Source of the DNA: Terriglobus tenax
Lineage (GTDB): Bacteria; Acidobacteriota; Terriglobia; Terriglobales; Acidobacteriaceae
Assembly (NCBI RefSeq): GCF_025685395.1
Contig: NZ_JAGSYA010000003.1
Coordinates: 496,001 to 560,000 of the forward strand
DNA: 64,000 nt
Reading direction: 5' to 3'
This document shows, one piece after another, positions 28,151-37,326 of the stretch (positions within the stretch are counted from its first letter, which is position 1; each line of letters opens with the position of its first letter). The notes under the pieces are model-generated. The model did not search any database. It was given only the letters and a program-made list of their open reading frames with translations, and was not told the DNA's origin. Both the position numbers and the translations under genes were made by a program.

Positions 28151-28957
28151 TTAGCGGTAGCCGTAGCCATACTCGCTGGAAATTGAGACATCGTTGTAGA
28201 TCAGGAAGTTCAAACGTTCTCCCAGGTGGTCTACGGCGCGTTCCAGCATGGCGCGCGGTGTGCCTCGTTCGCGGACCACCATCAGGACCAGGTCAACCTG
28301 GGGTACCAGTTCTTCAACATCCGAGACAGCCAGCACGGGTGGTCCATCGATGACCACCCATGAAAAGGTCTGGCGGGCCCAGCACATCAGGTCCAGCAGG
28401 GCCTGAGAGCGCAGCAGTTTCACAGGCCTGGGAGCAGGCTTGTCGAGCCCGAGATAGAACATGGGAACATCGCCAAGACGCCGCACCGCCGAAAAGGCCG
28501 TGGCTTCTCCGGTAAGCACGTCGACCAGGCTTGAAGGCGGACGGCTGGGAATGTAGCGGCTCTGGCTGGGGCGGCGCATATCAAGCTCCAGCAGGAGCGT
28601 GCTGTTGCCTGCTTCAGCCAGAGCCCATGCCAGGTTGTGTGCATTCAGGCTTTTGCCATCTCCTGCTCCGGGGCTGGTCATCAACACCGCTCCACCATTC
28701 GGACGAAGGTTGCAAAGCCGGCGCTGCATCAGACGAAACTGCTCCGCCGCGACTCCGTACGGATCAGACTCAAAGATGGAGACTTCCTGCTTCTTATCGC
28801 CTGCCGGGCGGTCGAGCCTCGGGATGCCCTCGAGGCCAAAGGCGGAGCCGAACAGAGGATCGTCAATGCTCGCGCTGACAAGATCAGTTTTTGGAATAAG
28901 GGGATGTATGCCGCTGCTGCGCTGGTTGGTTTCGGCTTTGAGAGAGAGAGAAATCAT
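28151..28957 (-). CDS. Tyrosine-protein-kinase-like ATPase of EPS export (CpsD/CapB-like)
   Basis: A 268-aa cytosolic P-loop protein. Walker A is TSPGAGDGKSLNAHNLA, the BY-kinase Walker A' is LLLELDMRRPSQ, and Walker B is WVVIDGPPV. The tail ends EYGYGYR, a short Tyr cluster that could be autophosphorylated. It is transcribed just after the Wzz/GumC-like gene, the usual split arrangement in which the membrane partner activates the kinase. It should regulate polymerisation and chain length. There is no fused membrane domain. Confidence 0.9.
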   Translation of the reverse strand: MISLSLKAETNQRSSGIHPLIPKTDLVSASIDDPLFGSAFGLEGIPRLDRPAGDKKQEVSIFESDPYGVAAEQFRLMQRRLCNLRPNGGAVLMTSPGAGDGKSLNAHNLAWALAEAGNSTLLLELDMRRPSQSRYIPSRPPSSLVDVLTGEATAFSAVRRLGDVPMFYLGLDKPAPRPVKLLRSQALLDLMCWARQTFSWVVIDGPPVLAVSDVEELVPQVDLVLMVVRERGTPRAMLERAVDHLGERLNFLIYNDVSISSEYGYGYR

Positions 28958-28958
28958 C

Positions 28959-30434
28959 TTATTGGCCCCCGAGGAGGTAACGCGTTGGTGCTAAGGCGCG
29001 GCGTATGCCACTTGTTTGTGCCAGGCCTGGTGTAATGCCAAGCAGGGGAATTCCGGGAAGAGCGTCGCGTAGTTCCAGCTCGGACTTCACGGTGCTGTCC
29101 ATCAACTCGCTGACAAAAGCGACAGCGATACCTGCTGCCAGCGCCAGGAAGAATGCTCCGAGCAGCAGAGGCATTCGCTTCGGACCTACGGGTGCATCGG
29201 GGACACGGGCATAGTCCAGCATGGTGAAGCTGCCGCCCTGCTGGTCATGCTCCAGTTGTGCCGCCATTTGTGCGGAGTAGTTTTTCTCCAGCAGGGAACG
29301 GTAGTGGTCGCGTGCCGTATCGTAGTCACGCAATAGTTGCGAGATCTCCTGTTCACGTACCGGGGAGGAATCGACACGCGACTGGTAGCGGTTGATGGAT
29401 GCCTGGATGTTGCGTTGTTCATTGACCAGCCGCGCACGGTCGCGGCGAATCAACTGCAACTGGGGCGAGACGGAAGACTGGGAGTCAAGCGAGGCTGATG
29501 TAGATGCATCAATGTTTGGAAGTTTGCCGATCCGGTCGTCGAGCGACTGTATCTCGGTCTGTTTTTGTACAACGTCCGGAAAGCTTTCGGTGTAGTGCTT
29601 ACGAAGCTCAAGCAGGTCTGCCTGCGCGTTGGCTCTCTCCGTGACCAGCCTTTGGCGCAGTGATGCACCTGTTGCCGGCGCGCGCTGCGTCGCCGGTTCG
29701 GCAATGGAAGCTGCAAGCAGGGCTTCGTGATCCAGTCGGCTTTGAGCTTCTGTATTGGCCTGCAGTTCCACCTGGAGACGCGCCAGTGTCTGCATGTTGG
29801 CCTGCATTTGGTCTGGCAGTTCTCCAAGGTGTTTCATCTTGTAGCTGCGAAGCTGCTCTTCGAAGCCGTCGAGCTGTGACTTGGTTGAGCCAAGCTCGTT
29901 TGCCAGGAAGGCTGTTGTTCCCTGTGCTTCCTGTTCGCGATCGTGCAGGTTCCAGGTGATGAAGGAGTCGGCGAGCTTGTTGGTAACGGCTGCCACCTCT
30001 TCGGCGGAGTCGCCCGTGTAGCTCAGCGTGAAGGAGCTGAGTCCATCGGAGTTGTGCTTCAGCTCGATGGCGATGTTTTTCCGCATACGGTCAATCAGCT
30101 CTTCACGACTGATCTGTCCGCGAAGCTTCGGGAAGAGGTTGAACTCGTCGAGAATTTTTTCAAGCCGCGACGAACTGAGAATTTGCTGGCTCAATGTGTT
30201 CAGCCGTTCGTTTGCGCCCATGGAGACGGCGCTGCTGACGTACTTGTCCGAGACGCGCTGCGGGTTGACCAGAATCTGCGTTCTTGCGCGGTAGACATTG
30301 GGCATGCGCTCGACGTAGAGGGCGATTGCAGCGAAGACGACGGCGAAGACAATCAGGATGAGCCGCAGGCGGTACTTCAGCGCGCCAAACAGTGAATGGA
30401 GACGATCGGAGGCAGAGATGTGTTCACCGGCCAT
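28959..30434 (-). CDS. Polysaccharide co-polymerase / chain-length determinant (Wzz/GumC-like)
   Basis: A 491-aa inner-membrane protein with two membrane helices (about 25-45 and 430-450) around a long periplasmic coiled-coil region (about 150-390, rich in Gln, Glu and Leu). A proline-containing RVPDAPVGPKRMP segment precedes the second helix, as in the family. The start at 30434 has GGAGG 5 bases upstream; an earlier ATG at 30446 does not. It overlaps the barrel gene's stop. It works with the downstream kinase and the Wza-like exporter. The sequence style resembles PEP-CTERM-locus chain-length proteins. Confidence 0.9.
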   Translation of the reverse strand: MAGEHISASDRLHSLFGALKYRLRLILIVFAVVFAAIALYVERMPNVYRARTQILVNPQRVSDKYVSSAVSMGANERLNTLSQQILSSSRLEKILDEFNLFPKLRGQISREELIDRMRKNIAIELKHNSDGLSSFTLSYTGDSAEEVAAVTNKLADSFITWNLHDREQEAQGTTAFLANELGSTKSQLDGFEEQLRSYKMKHLGELPDQMQANMQTLARLQVELQANTEAQSRLDHEALLAASIAEPATQRAPATGASLRQRLVTERANAQADLLELRKHYTESFPDVVQKQTEIQSLDDRIGKLPNIDASTSASLDSQSSVSPQLQLIRRDRARLVNEQRNIQASINRYQSRVDSSPVREQEISQLLRDYDTARDHYRSLLEKNYSAQMAAQLEHDQQGGSFTMLDYARVPDAPVGPKRMPLLLGAFFLALAAGIAVAFVSELMDSTVKSELELRDALPGIPLLGITPGLAQTSGIRRALAPTRYLLGGQ

Positions 30435-31707
30435 ATGCGCCTCCATGCTGCTTGGACCAGGTAAAAGTCACGAAGAAGACCGTACGTGCTAGGTCAACCG
30501 AGGACACGGTTCGCTGAAAGTGACGTACGGTGAAATCCCATTCCAGGTACTGTGAGAGCCGCCGGCGATATTCACCAGAGACAAAGTAGCCGCTGACATC
30601 GGAGCTCGCGGCGGTCAGGGTCCCGCCGTGGTAGCTGGTATAGCCGCTGTTGACATCAACGGTGAAGCGGCGAGGATTGCCGAGCCGTACACCGCCGTAT
30701 CCGGAGGTCTCCCACAGAGATCCGGAGATGGCGCCGTTGCCGCGTTTGCGGCTGGTGCCAATGTAGACTCGGCTGCCGCGGACGCTTTGCGCGGAGAGCA
30801 CGCCCTGGTACTGATAGTTCCCCGTGCATTGCGCGGAACCGAAAACCGGACCCGCGGAGCCGTCTGCCCGCAGTGATTCGGTCAACTGAACGGTGGTGAA
30901 AGCGGTAACGGCAGCCGTGGTGCATTGCCCGATGCCGAAGTTCTGGCGAACTCCATCACCACGGATGCCAGCCAGTACATGTGGTCCGAAGTACTGGCGA
31001 ACCGCCATGTTCACGTTGTACTGCTGGGTGGAAGGCGCTGCTCCCAGAAAGTTATGAAAGCCGGCGTTCGCTCCGAAGGTGAACGCCCGTGTCTCTGAGA
31101 GTTCGTGGTCGACTACAAAGTTGACGTACTGCCGAAGCACGTTTCCGCTGATCAGGCCCGCCTGGACGGTGCCGTTATCAATCGGGGTGTTGCTGACGGA
31201 AGACAGGCTAAGGCTGCTGCTGGCGCGTGCCGAGTCGGCGCCGTAGGCATTGGCTCCCGTCAGTCCCCAGGTCGTACGCCGGCTTGCGATACCGTTGAGG
31301 CTGACCGTGGTCCAGTGATACTGCTGAAGATCAAGGTTGCTGCCGGGGAACTGAAGGATTGTGGCGTCGTGGCTGAATGCCGAGGAGAAGCGGCGGCCGA
31401 CCGAAGCGATGCCTATATGTCCCTGAAGATTGCTGAACTGCGAACTCAGGTTCGGAATGTTGTTGACCGCGCTGTCGCGTCCGTAGCTGGCCGAGAGCCC
31501 CGCATCGAAGTAGGACTGCTCCCGCGGGTTAACCGCGGCGTCTACCCACATGGGCTTCAAATCCTGCTGCGTTGTTGAGGCGGTAGAGCTGTCCATGGTT
31601 GTGTCGTTGGTGCGGGAATATGCGGGAGCCTGCTGCGCGATAGCGACTGTCGCAGTCAGGCCGATAGGGGCAAGGCAGAAAAGAAATGCAAAGGAGCGAG
31701 TCTTCAC
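30424..31707 (-). CDS. Outer-membrane beta-barrel protein of the EPS operon
   Basis: A 427-aa protein with a signal peptide (cleavage near AIAQQ, about residue 25) and a body of alternating polar/hydrophobic strands rich in Gly, Ser, Thr and aromatic residues. It ends with strands such as RTVFFVTFTWSK. This fits a barrel of about 16 strands. It lies between the wza-like and wzz-like genes and shares ATGA with the former. Unnamed barrels at this spot are known from PEP-CTERM-type EPS loci. It may be the outer-membrane channel completing a short Wza; this is inference. Confidence 0.75.
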   Translation of the reverse strand: MKTRSFAFLFCLAPIGLTATVAIAQQAPAYSRTNDTTMDSSTASTTQQDLKPMWVDAAVNPREQSYFDAGLSASYGRDSAVNNIPNLSSQFSNLQGHIGIASVGRRFSSAFSHDATILQFPGSNLDLQQYHWTTVSLNGIASRRTTWGLTGANAYGADSARASSSLSLSSVSNTPIDNGTVQAGLISGNVLRQYVNFVVDHELSETRAFTFGANAGFHNFLGAAPSTQQYNVNMAVRQYFGPHVLAGIRGDGVRQNFGIGQCTTAAVTAFTTVQLTESLRADGSAGPVFGSAQCTGNYQYQGVLSAQSVRGSRVYIGTSRKRGNGAISGSLWETSGYGGVRLGNPRRFTVDVNSGYTSYHGGTLTAASSDVSGYFVSGEYRRRLSQYLEWDFTVRHFQRTVSSVDLARTVFFVTFTWSKQHGGAYGR

Positions 31708-32342
31708 GGAATCACCACCGTGTCACCTGGATTGAGTTGCAGATTGCGATTTGGGTCGGATCCCTGGATCAGGGCTTTGTAGTTCAGCCAGATTTCACTG
31801 CCTGTGTTACTGGCGCGGACAACGTGGATCTTTTTCTTGGAAGCAAATTCGGTAAGACCGCCGGCCTGCGCGATCAGCTGCAGGACCGTGATGGGAGCAT
31901 TCAACGGATAAGCGCCCGGGCGGGAAACCTCGCCGGTGATGTAAACCATGCGGCTGTGAATTTCGAGCACGGTCACAGTCACGCGGGGTTGCACCACCAT
32001 GGATGCGAGACGTGTCTGGATCAGCTCTTCCAATTGCGAAGGTTCTTTGCCGATGACGGCAATCTCGCCCAGTAGAGGAAGGGAGACCTTGCCGTCGGGC
32101 CGGACAACGACCGTCTGGCTTAGTTCTTTCTCTTTCCAGACCTGGATGTTGAGGACGTCACCGCTGCCGATGGTGTACTGGGGTGTGATGGTGGGCGTGG
32201 AACGCGTGTCGGGCTTTACTCCAGCAGGAGCCGTCGCCTTGGCGACATCAACGACGCGCTGCTGTGCCTGGCAGATTCCCGAAAAGAGAAGGGCCGCTGA
32301 CGCAATGCGAACGGTCCACGGGTTGCGAGACCTGAGCTTCAT
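31704..32342 (-). CDS. Polysaccharide export protein (Wza-like, Poly_export/SLBB)
   Basis: A 212-aa periplasmic/outer-membrane export protein with a signal peptide ending SGICQAQQ. The polysaccharide-export domain has YTIGSGDVLNIQVWKE and VRPDGKVSLPLLGEI; an SLBB domain follows (VYITGEVSRPGAYPL). GGAAGG lies 9 bases before the ATG at 32342. An ATG at 32351 touches this site and is less likely. No lipobox Cys is evident, and it lacks the C-terminal amphipathic helix region of full Wza. It is the first gene of a 12-gene minus-strand operon with a sigma-54-type promoter immediately upstream. Confidence 0.92.
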   Translation of the reverse strand: MKLRSRNPWTVRIASAALLFSGICQAQQRVVDVAKATAPAGVKPDTRSTPTITPQYTIGSGDVLNIQVWKEKELSQTVVVRPDGKVSLPLLGEIAVIGKEPSQLEELIQTRLASMVVQPRVTVTVLEIHSRMVYITGEVSRPGAYPLNAPITVLQLIAQAGGLTEFASKKKIHVVRASNTGSEIWLNYKALIQGSDPNRNLQLNPGDTVVIP

Positions 32343-32371
32343 AGTTGCCATCCTTCCGATGCCAGATAGGA

Positions 32372-32387
32372 AGCAATCAATCAGCCA
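32372..32387 (-). promoter_or_regulatory. Candidate sigma-54 promoter of the main EPS operon
   Basis: Minus strand TGGCTGATTGATTGCT: GG-N10-GC with TGGC at -24 and a full TTGCT at -12. Predicted start near 32361, about 19 bases before the wza-like ATG. A perfect palindrome (32456-32473) is centred at about -104. Confidence 0.62.
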
Positions 32388-32423
32388 AATTAAGTACGCT
32401 GCGAAGGCCGTTTCCGGCCTATA

Positions 32424-33776
32424 TCAGCGGCTATTCGCGATAGCTTCCGGAAATGTGTGCATTGGCTTGCACACTTTCGGATATGCCTGTTTTCCGGCAT
32501 TAATCTGGTGATAAACAGCGATGGTGCGACGTGCAATTTCATCCCAGCCTGTATAGCGCTGGTTGTTGATGTGGGCGCCTGTCAGCAGCCGGTTATACAG
32601 GCTTGGGGAGCGTTCAACTCCGCACAGGCTTTCCATGACCTGGGTAAGTGCCGCGGACAGCTCAACCGCGTCTCCGGGAGCCACGAGCAGCGCATTTTCG
32701 TTGTGGCGAAGGTATTCCCGAAACGGAAGCAGGTCCGATGCGATGATGGGTTTGCGATAACTGAGGCCGGTGAGCAAGGCTCCACTGGTCGTAATTGCGC
32801 GATAGGGATAGACGAGCAGGTCCGCAGCCTCGTAATAGAGCGAGAGCTGGCTGGTGGGGATGTAGTGAAGGTCTGCCCGTATGTCATGAGGAAGCGCCTG
32901 CTCTGCCAATCGGGCTGCCATTTCCGTTTCATGCGCGCCCGTGCCTGCGATCACCAGCAGCGGCTGTATCGCCAGTGATCGTCTCCAGCGCAGAATTGAG
33001 AGCTGCCACGCTTTCAGCAAAAGGTCGACTCCTTTATAAGGAGCCATCACACCCTGCCATAAAACGACGGGGCGACCTTCCGGAAGGCCGAGGCTTTTGC
33101 GTGCCACTGCGGCGGTCTCCTCGTTGGCCGGCGGAGCCTCAAACAGCGGGCCGTGCGGTATGACGGAGATAGAGCCTGCGGGAACAGAGAATTGCCTGAC
33201 GAGAGATTCAGCGACGTCGCAGGAGTGACAGATCAGATGATCCACGGACTGGTAGAACCGGCGATAGGTTGTCAGGAGTTGTTTGCCGGTGTCATGCGGC
33301 AGCAGGTTGTGGACGGTATGCAGGACCGGGATGGAACGGCGTTGCGCCGCCGCGATCAGCTTGAAGTCGACTGTGAAGTCGTGGTTCAACAAGGGGAGCT
33401 GCTGCAGGTGAAGAATATCCGGCAGCGTTTCGCTGGAACGGTTAAGGACACGTGTCAGGGCCATGCAGTTTGAAACGGCCGCGGCACAGCGCAAGGCGCG
33501 CCGTGCAGAAGAGGGCCAACCGTTGGCCCAGTGATCAAAACGAAATGGGCCTGGATCGGGAGACAATCCAAACTGAGAAAAGTATTCTGGCTCGCGCGAG
33601 ATGCCTGCGCTGAGAAAGCGCAACGAGATATTTGCCGATAAAAGAGCCCTGGCCAGCGCCGCGCTATACCAGGGGGTAAAGCAAAGCGGATCGCTGAACC
33701 AGACCCGTAAGGCGGCATGCCCGTCTTCTGATTGCGCGCTGGACTGCACCGGATTGGTGATGGTAGACGTGCTCAT
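32424..33776 (-). CDS. Glycosyltransferase family 4
   Basis: A 450-aa GT-B protein. The N-terminal domain includes HTVHNLLPHD; the C-terminal domain includes LWQGVMAPYKGVDLLL, VIAGTGAHE and a PYRAITTSGALLTGLSYRKP segment. The usual first Glu of E-x7-E is replaced (TTSGALL), as in some GT4 subgroups. It is the last gene of the 39.2-32.4 kb operon. Its 3' coding end contains the palindrome proposed to control the next operon. Its start overlaps the upstream GT4 stop (ATGA). Confidence 0.87.
   Translation of the reverse strand: MSTSTITNPVQSSAQSEDGHAALRVWFSDPLCFTPWYSAALARALLSANISLRFLSAGISREPEYFSQFGLSPDPGPFRFDHWANGWPSSARRALRCAAAVSNCMALTRVLNRSSETLPDILHLQQLPLLNHDFTVDFKLIAAAQRRSIPVLHTVHNLLPHDTGKQLLTTYRRFYQSVDHLICHSCDVAESLVRQFSVPAGSISVIPHGPLFEAPPANEETAAVARKSLGLPEGRPVVLWQGVMAPYKGVDLLLKAWQLSILRWRRSLAIQPLLVIAGTGAHETEMAARLAEQALPHDIRADLHYIPTSQLSLYYEAADLLVYPYRAITTSGALLTGLSYRKPIIASDLLPFREYLRHNENALLVAPGDAVELSAALTQVMESLCGVERSPSLYNRLLTGAHINNQRYTGWDEIARRTIAVYHQINAGKQAYPKVCKPMHTFPEAIANSR
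32456..32473. promoter_or_regulatory. Perfect enhancer-like palindrome TGTGCA-N6-TGCACA
   Basis: TGTGCATTGGCTTGCACA, both arms perfect, lies 69 bases beyond the -24 element of the wza-like operon and inside the end of the upstream GT4 gene. The placement is that expected for a sigma-54 activator site. Reference copy of the motif. Confidence 0.55.
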
Positions 33777-34918
33777 GAATACATACCTGCTTCTTTGGAA
33801 CGAGTCAGACGGACGCCGGGCCTCCGCTTCGCAATCGCTTCCTGGTAAATGCGCAGGTACTCCCGGAGCATGACGGAGACATCGAAGTGACTCGCTGCCT
33901 TTTCGGCAGCGCGGTGTTCGAGAGCATGACGCTTGGCGGGATCCTGGAGAAGTGCCAGGATGGCATCGGCCAGGGCTTCGGGATTTTCCGGCGGCACCAG
34001 CAGGCCGGCGTTGCCATCTTCCAGCAGCCGCGGAAGCTCTCCTACCGCAGACGCGACAATTGCCTTGCCGGTGGCCATGGCTTCCAGCACCGCCAGCGGC
34101 ATGGCCTCTATCCTGGATGGCTGCACCATCAGCGTGCAGTGAGCCAGAAAGCGCGGCGTATCTTCACAAAAACCCGGAAGATGAAAGCTATGCGAGACGC
34201 CCAGTTCGGCGGCGAGAGCAAGCAGCCGATCCCGCTCCGGACCTTCGCCGGCGACGACGCATTGCAGCTCGGGATACGCCTTTAGTAGCCTGGGAAGCGC
34301 CCATACCAGCACATCGACGCCTTTTTCCTTGGAGAGACGGGAAAGGCATCCGATGGCAATATGGCGGGAGCGGTCTATATATTGTTGTGCTTGCTGGTAA
34401 AGCGCAACTTCGATTCCATTGGCGATCATGCGGATGCGGCGGCCTGGCACGCCGGCATGACGCAGTTCGGAGGTCAGCCTGTTGGAGACGGCAACGACGC
34501 GGTCGAAACGGCGCAGACACAGCCGGTCCATCACTGCATAATGACGCAGTGCCGCGGTGCGATTGGTCCAGTTGTGACAGGTTGCAACCACGGCGCAACC
34601 CGCCAGCCGAGCCGCCAGCAGCCCATAGATATTCGCCTTGTATCCGTGGGTATGCAATACATCAATGCGGTTGTTGCGCAGGTAGCGGGCCAGGTTACGG
34701 ACGGTGGCAAGATCCCATTTTCCTTTGCAGGAAAGATCCAGGACAGGAAGATCCTGACTTTGCGCCTCCTGGACAAAGCGAGCGCAGGAGGCGCCAGATC
34801 CGTTAAACACGCCTAAGCTGACCTCGGCTCCGGCGCGGCGGAGCGAGGTCGAAAGCAGGCAGATCATGCGCTCAGCGCCATAGAATCCGGTACTCGAGAT
34901 CAGCTGTAGAATCCGCAC
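33773..34918 (-). CDS. Glycosyltransferase family 4
   Basis: A 381-aa GT-B transferase. N-terminal STGFYGAERMICLL loop; C-terminal CLSRLSKEKGVDVLV, VVAGEGPERDRL and PSRIEAMPLAVLEAMATGKA (E-x7-E intact). It overlaps its downstream GT4 partner by 4 bases. Adds a sugar to the EPS unit; donor unknown. Confidence 0.9.
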   Translation of the reverse strand: MRILQLISSTGFYGAERMICLLSTSLRRAGAEVSLGVFNGSGASCARFVQEAQSQDLPVLDLSCKGKWDLATVRNLARYLRNNRIDVLHTHGYKANIYGLLAARLAGCAVVATCHNWTNRTAALRHYAVMDRLCLRRFDRVVAVSNRLTSELRHAGVPGRRIRMIANGIEVALYQQAQQYIDRSRHIAIGCLSRLSKEKGVDVLVWALPRLLKAYPELQCVVAGEGPERDRLLALAAELGVSHSFHLPGFCEDTPRFLAHCTLMVQPSRIEAMPLAVLEAMATGKAIVASAVGELPRLLEDGNAGLLVPPENPEALADAILALLQDPAKRHALEHRAAEKAASHFDVSVMLREYLRIYQEAIAKRRPGVRLTRSKEAGMYS

Positions 34919-34942
34919 ACATCGCTCCAGAAGAAAAGATTG

Positions 34943-35704
34943 TCAGCTTGGTATAGTCCGAAACAGTGAAGACCAGATCTGCTGGTAATTGCTGTCTCCA
35001 ATCAGTTGCTTCGTGCGCTGGCGCAGCAGGTACATGCCGCGCAGCCAGTTCACGGTGAAGAAGTCGCCTTCGACGTAGTTGGCCAGGATGCGTAACGACG
35101 TCTTGCGGCGGATGGCGAATCGGCCAATCACAGCCGGCATGCGAAGTCCATCCGCAACGCAGGCGGGCCGGTACATGCCGGGCTCCGAGGTGTAGACCTC
35201 TTCATATCCCGCGATCGCGCAGGCGCGGATCACATTCTCATTCCAGCGCCCCCCAGGCATGGAGATGGAGGTAACCGATGCGCCAATTTTGTCTTCCAGG
35301 GTCATGCGCGATCCGCGCACCTCTTCTTCCAGGCTTCCGGGGGTACAAGCCGAAAGAAAGACATGCGTCGCTCCGTGCGATCCGATGCGATGTCCATGTC
35401 CGGCAAGCAGGCGCAGGTCATCCCATCCGGCGTACTCGCTTCGCGCTTCCATCCACGCGGTGGGAATAAAGAAATGGCCGTGGATTCGCAGGCTGTTGAG
35501 GATCGGCATCACCCACCGGAGGTGCGAGCCATGGCCATCGTCAAAGGTGACGGACAACGGCTGCAGAGATCGTTCCGCAGCCAGGCGTGCCGTCCACATG
35601 TGAGCGGTGAAGGTCTCTGGTGTCATGCAATAGACATCTGTTGAGTGTTTTTCAGAAACCTCGTGATACGCCAGGACATGCGGGACGGGAGCATGCTTCG
35701 TCAT
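34943..35704 (-). CDS. Polysaccharide deacetylase (NodB domain)
   Basis: A compact 253-aa NodB-fold protein with motif 1 SVTFDDGHGSH and motif 2 GSHGATH (HxxxH). ISMPGGRWNE follows as the third motif region. No signal peptide is visible. It overlaps the upstream small membrane gene by 4 bases. Second NodB-domain protein of the locus, so the EPS or a lipid-linked intermediate is probably partly de-N-acetylated. Confidence 0.87.
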   Translation of the reverse strand: MTKHAPVPHVLAYHEVSEKHSTDVYCMTPETFTAHMWTARLAAERSLQPLSVTFDDGHGSHLRWVMPILNSLRIHGHFFIPTAWMEARSEYAGWDDLRLLAGHGHRIGSHGATHVFLSACTPGSLEEEVRGSRMTLEDKIGASVTSISMPGGRWNENVIRACAIAGYEEVYTSEPGMYRPACVADGLRMPAVIGRFAIRRKTSLRILANYVEGDFFTVNWLRGMYLLRQRTKQLIGDSNYQQIWSSLFRTIPS

Positions 35705-35904
35705 ACTGAGCCATCCTCCGCGCTGCGGTGCAGAACCGGCGGCTGAGTTGCGAGCGATGCCCGCGCTCTGCCCCAGCGCTGCAGAATGCCTGAGAGCACC
35801 ATCAGAGCTGCTGCAATCAGGAGTAACGAGACAACCGGACGGCCAAGGATCAGATGATCGATGGCATGCAGTAAAACCTGTACAGACAAAGCGGGGATGT
35901 GCAT
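35701..35904 (-). CDS. Small membrane protein of unknown function
   Basis: A 67-aa protein starting at the ATG at 35904 (AGG 7 bases upstream); a TTG at 35919 is less likely. It has one strong hydrophobic helix (PVVSLLLIAAALMVLSGIL) preceded by a weaker one, and a basic tail with GRARAS. It overlaps the deacetylase gene downstream and sits just after the FAD oxidoreductase gene. No family recognised; perhaps a membrane scaffold for the neighbouring enzymes. Confidence 0.6.
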   Translation of the reverse strand: MHIPALSVQVLLHAIDHLILGRPVVSLLLIAAALMVLSGILQRWGRARASLATQPPVLHRSAEDGSV

Positions 35905-35915
35905 TGCAATACCTA

Positions 35916-37325
35916 TCAAATTCCTGCGGAACTCAGGACGCGCTCCACTGGCTCACCGGCTGGAAGAAATACCGGCTGCTGCAGCGGGATGTCTTTCATG
36001 AGTTCGTTGCATGTGGCTTCTGCGATCGACGTCATCGCGTTGTTGTTGAGGGTGTTATTCAGAATCTGCGCCGTATTGGCGACATAGACTCCCGCGACCG
36101 GAGTTCGTGCCGGAGGCACAATCTCGGAGTAGCCGATGGTTGGGACCGGCTGCACGGTGCGCTCGCGGAAGACAAAGCGGCGCTCAATGTCCTGCTCGGA
36201 AAGGTCTGGATGCATGCGGGAAAGGTCGCTCCAGACATGCTGCCAGATGGCGTCATCGCTGGCGCCAAACAGAGCATCGTCCGGCGAGGTGTAACGTGGA
36301 AGATAGACCAGGTGGCGCCCGTTGGTTTCCACCGCGGGGTCAATGAGGTTGGTCATCTCGATGATGCCGGTGAAACCAATCTTCTCTGTCACGTTGGTGA
36401 CGTAAAAGGGACTCAACCGCCTCTTTAGAACGAGCACGACGCATAGGATGCCGAGATACATGACCTGTCCCAGGCGTTCCCGGTAGGCTGCATCCTGGGT
36501 GTCCAGCAGTTGTGCCACAACCTTATTGGGCACAGTGAGAACCACACCATCAAATACCAGCTCCTTATGGCAGGCCTTGATCCGGATGCTGCCATCCTGC
36601 GTTTCGGAGGTGTTGGGTGTGATGCTCCGGATCCTGACACCGGCGTTCGTCAATCCCTTCAGCTCCACCACAGACTGCTGCAGCCGGCGGAACACAGCAT
36701 CGTAGCCGCCATGCACATAACCAAGCTGCTCCTGCTGGCCGGGACCACGGTCGCGGGTTGAGGCAAGGCGAACGATCGTACCCCAGAGAAATGCCGCCGA
36801 GGCATACCGGCGCAGTTCGCCCAGCTTGCAACGGAACAACGGTTCCCACACCTGCTCATAGACTTTGCTGCCGAACAGGCGACGTGTCCAGCGGCACAGC
36901 GGCACGGATTCCAGCGCCAGGCCATTCTTGATCTTCGTAACGTAAAGCGTCACCAGAGCGAGGCGCATTTTCGAGAATAGGGAAAGATGCCGGTAGCGGA
37001 GCAGGTCAGCCGGACTGGTCATCTTGTGCAGTTCACCATGCGAGTAGAGACCGACCTCCGTCTTGTTCCATCGCAGCTCGCCGCTTAGACCAAGATCGTG
37101 CAGCAGATTCAGAAGTGCCGTGTCCGAGGTGAGAATGCAGTGATAAAACCTGTCCCAGCGGAACGAGCCGAAGTCCTGCGAGGTTGTCAGGCCACCAATC
37201 TCCGGCTGGCTTTCCAGGATGGTCACCTTGTAGCCGGCGCGCAGCAGGCGGAAGGCACAGACCATACCGGTAAAGCCGCCGCCGACAACCGCGATATGTG
37301 AGGGACGAGACGCAGCGTTCTGCAT
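35916..37325 (-). CDS. FAD-dependent amine-oxidase-like oxidoreductase
   Basis: A 469-aa flavoprotein starting at the ATG at 37325 (GGGGAG 8 bases upstream). Dinucleotide-binding motif VVGGGFTGMVCAFRLL and the following ESQPEIGGLTTS are typical of the amine oxidase/protoporphyrinogen oxidase/UDP-galactopyranose-mutase-like clan. The C-terminal FAD motif region is VPPARTPVAGVYVANTAQ. It follows a transporter pair in the operon. Homologues are common in EPS clusters, where they are thought to act on lipid-linked or nucleotide sugars; the substrate cannot be told. Confidence 0.82.
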   Translation of the reverse strand: MQNAASRPSHIAVVGGGFTGMVCAFRLLRAGYKVTILESQPEIGGLTTSQDFGSFRWDRFYHCILTSDTALLNLLHDLGLSGELRWNKTEVGLYSHGELHKMTSPADLLRYRHLSLFSKMRLALVTLYVTKIKNGLALESVPLCRWTRRLFGSKVYEQVWEPLFRCKLGELRRYASAAFLWGTIVRLASTRDRGPGQQEQLGYVHGGYDAVFRRLQQSVVELKGLTNAGVRIRSITPNTSETQDGSIRIKACHKELVFDGVVLTVPNKVVAQLLDTQDAAYRERLGQVMYLGILCVVLVLKRRLSPFYVTNVTEKIGFTGIIEMTNLIDPAVETNGRHLVYLPRYTSPDDALFGASDDAIWQHVWSDLSRMHPDLSEQDIERRFVFRERTVQPVPTIGYSEIVPPARTPVAGVYVANTAQILNNTLNNNAMTSIAEATCNELMKDIPLQQPVFLPAGEPVERVLSSAGI

Positions 37326-37326
37326 G

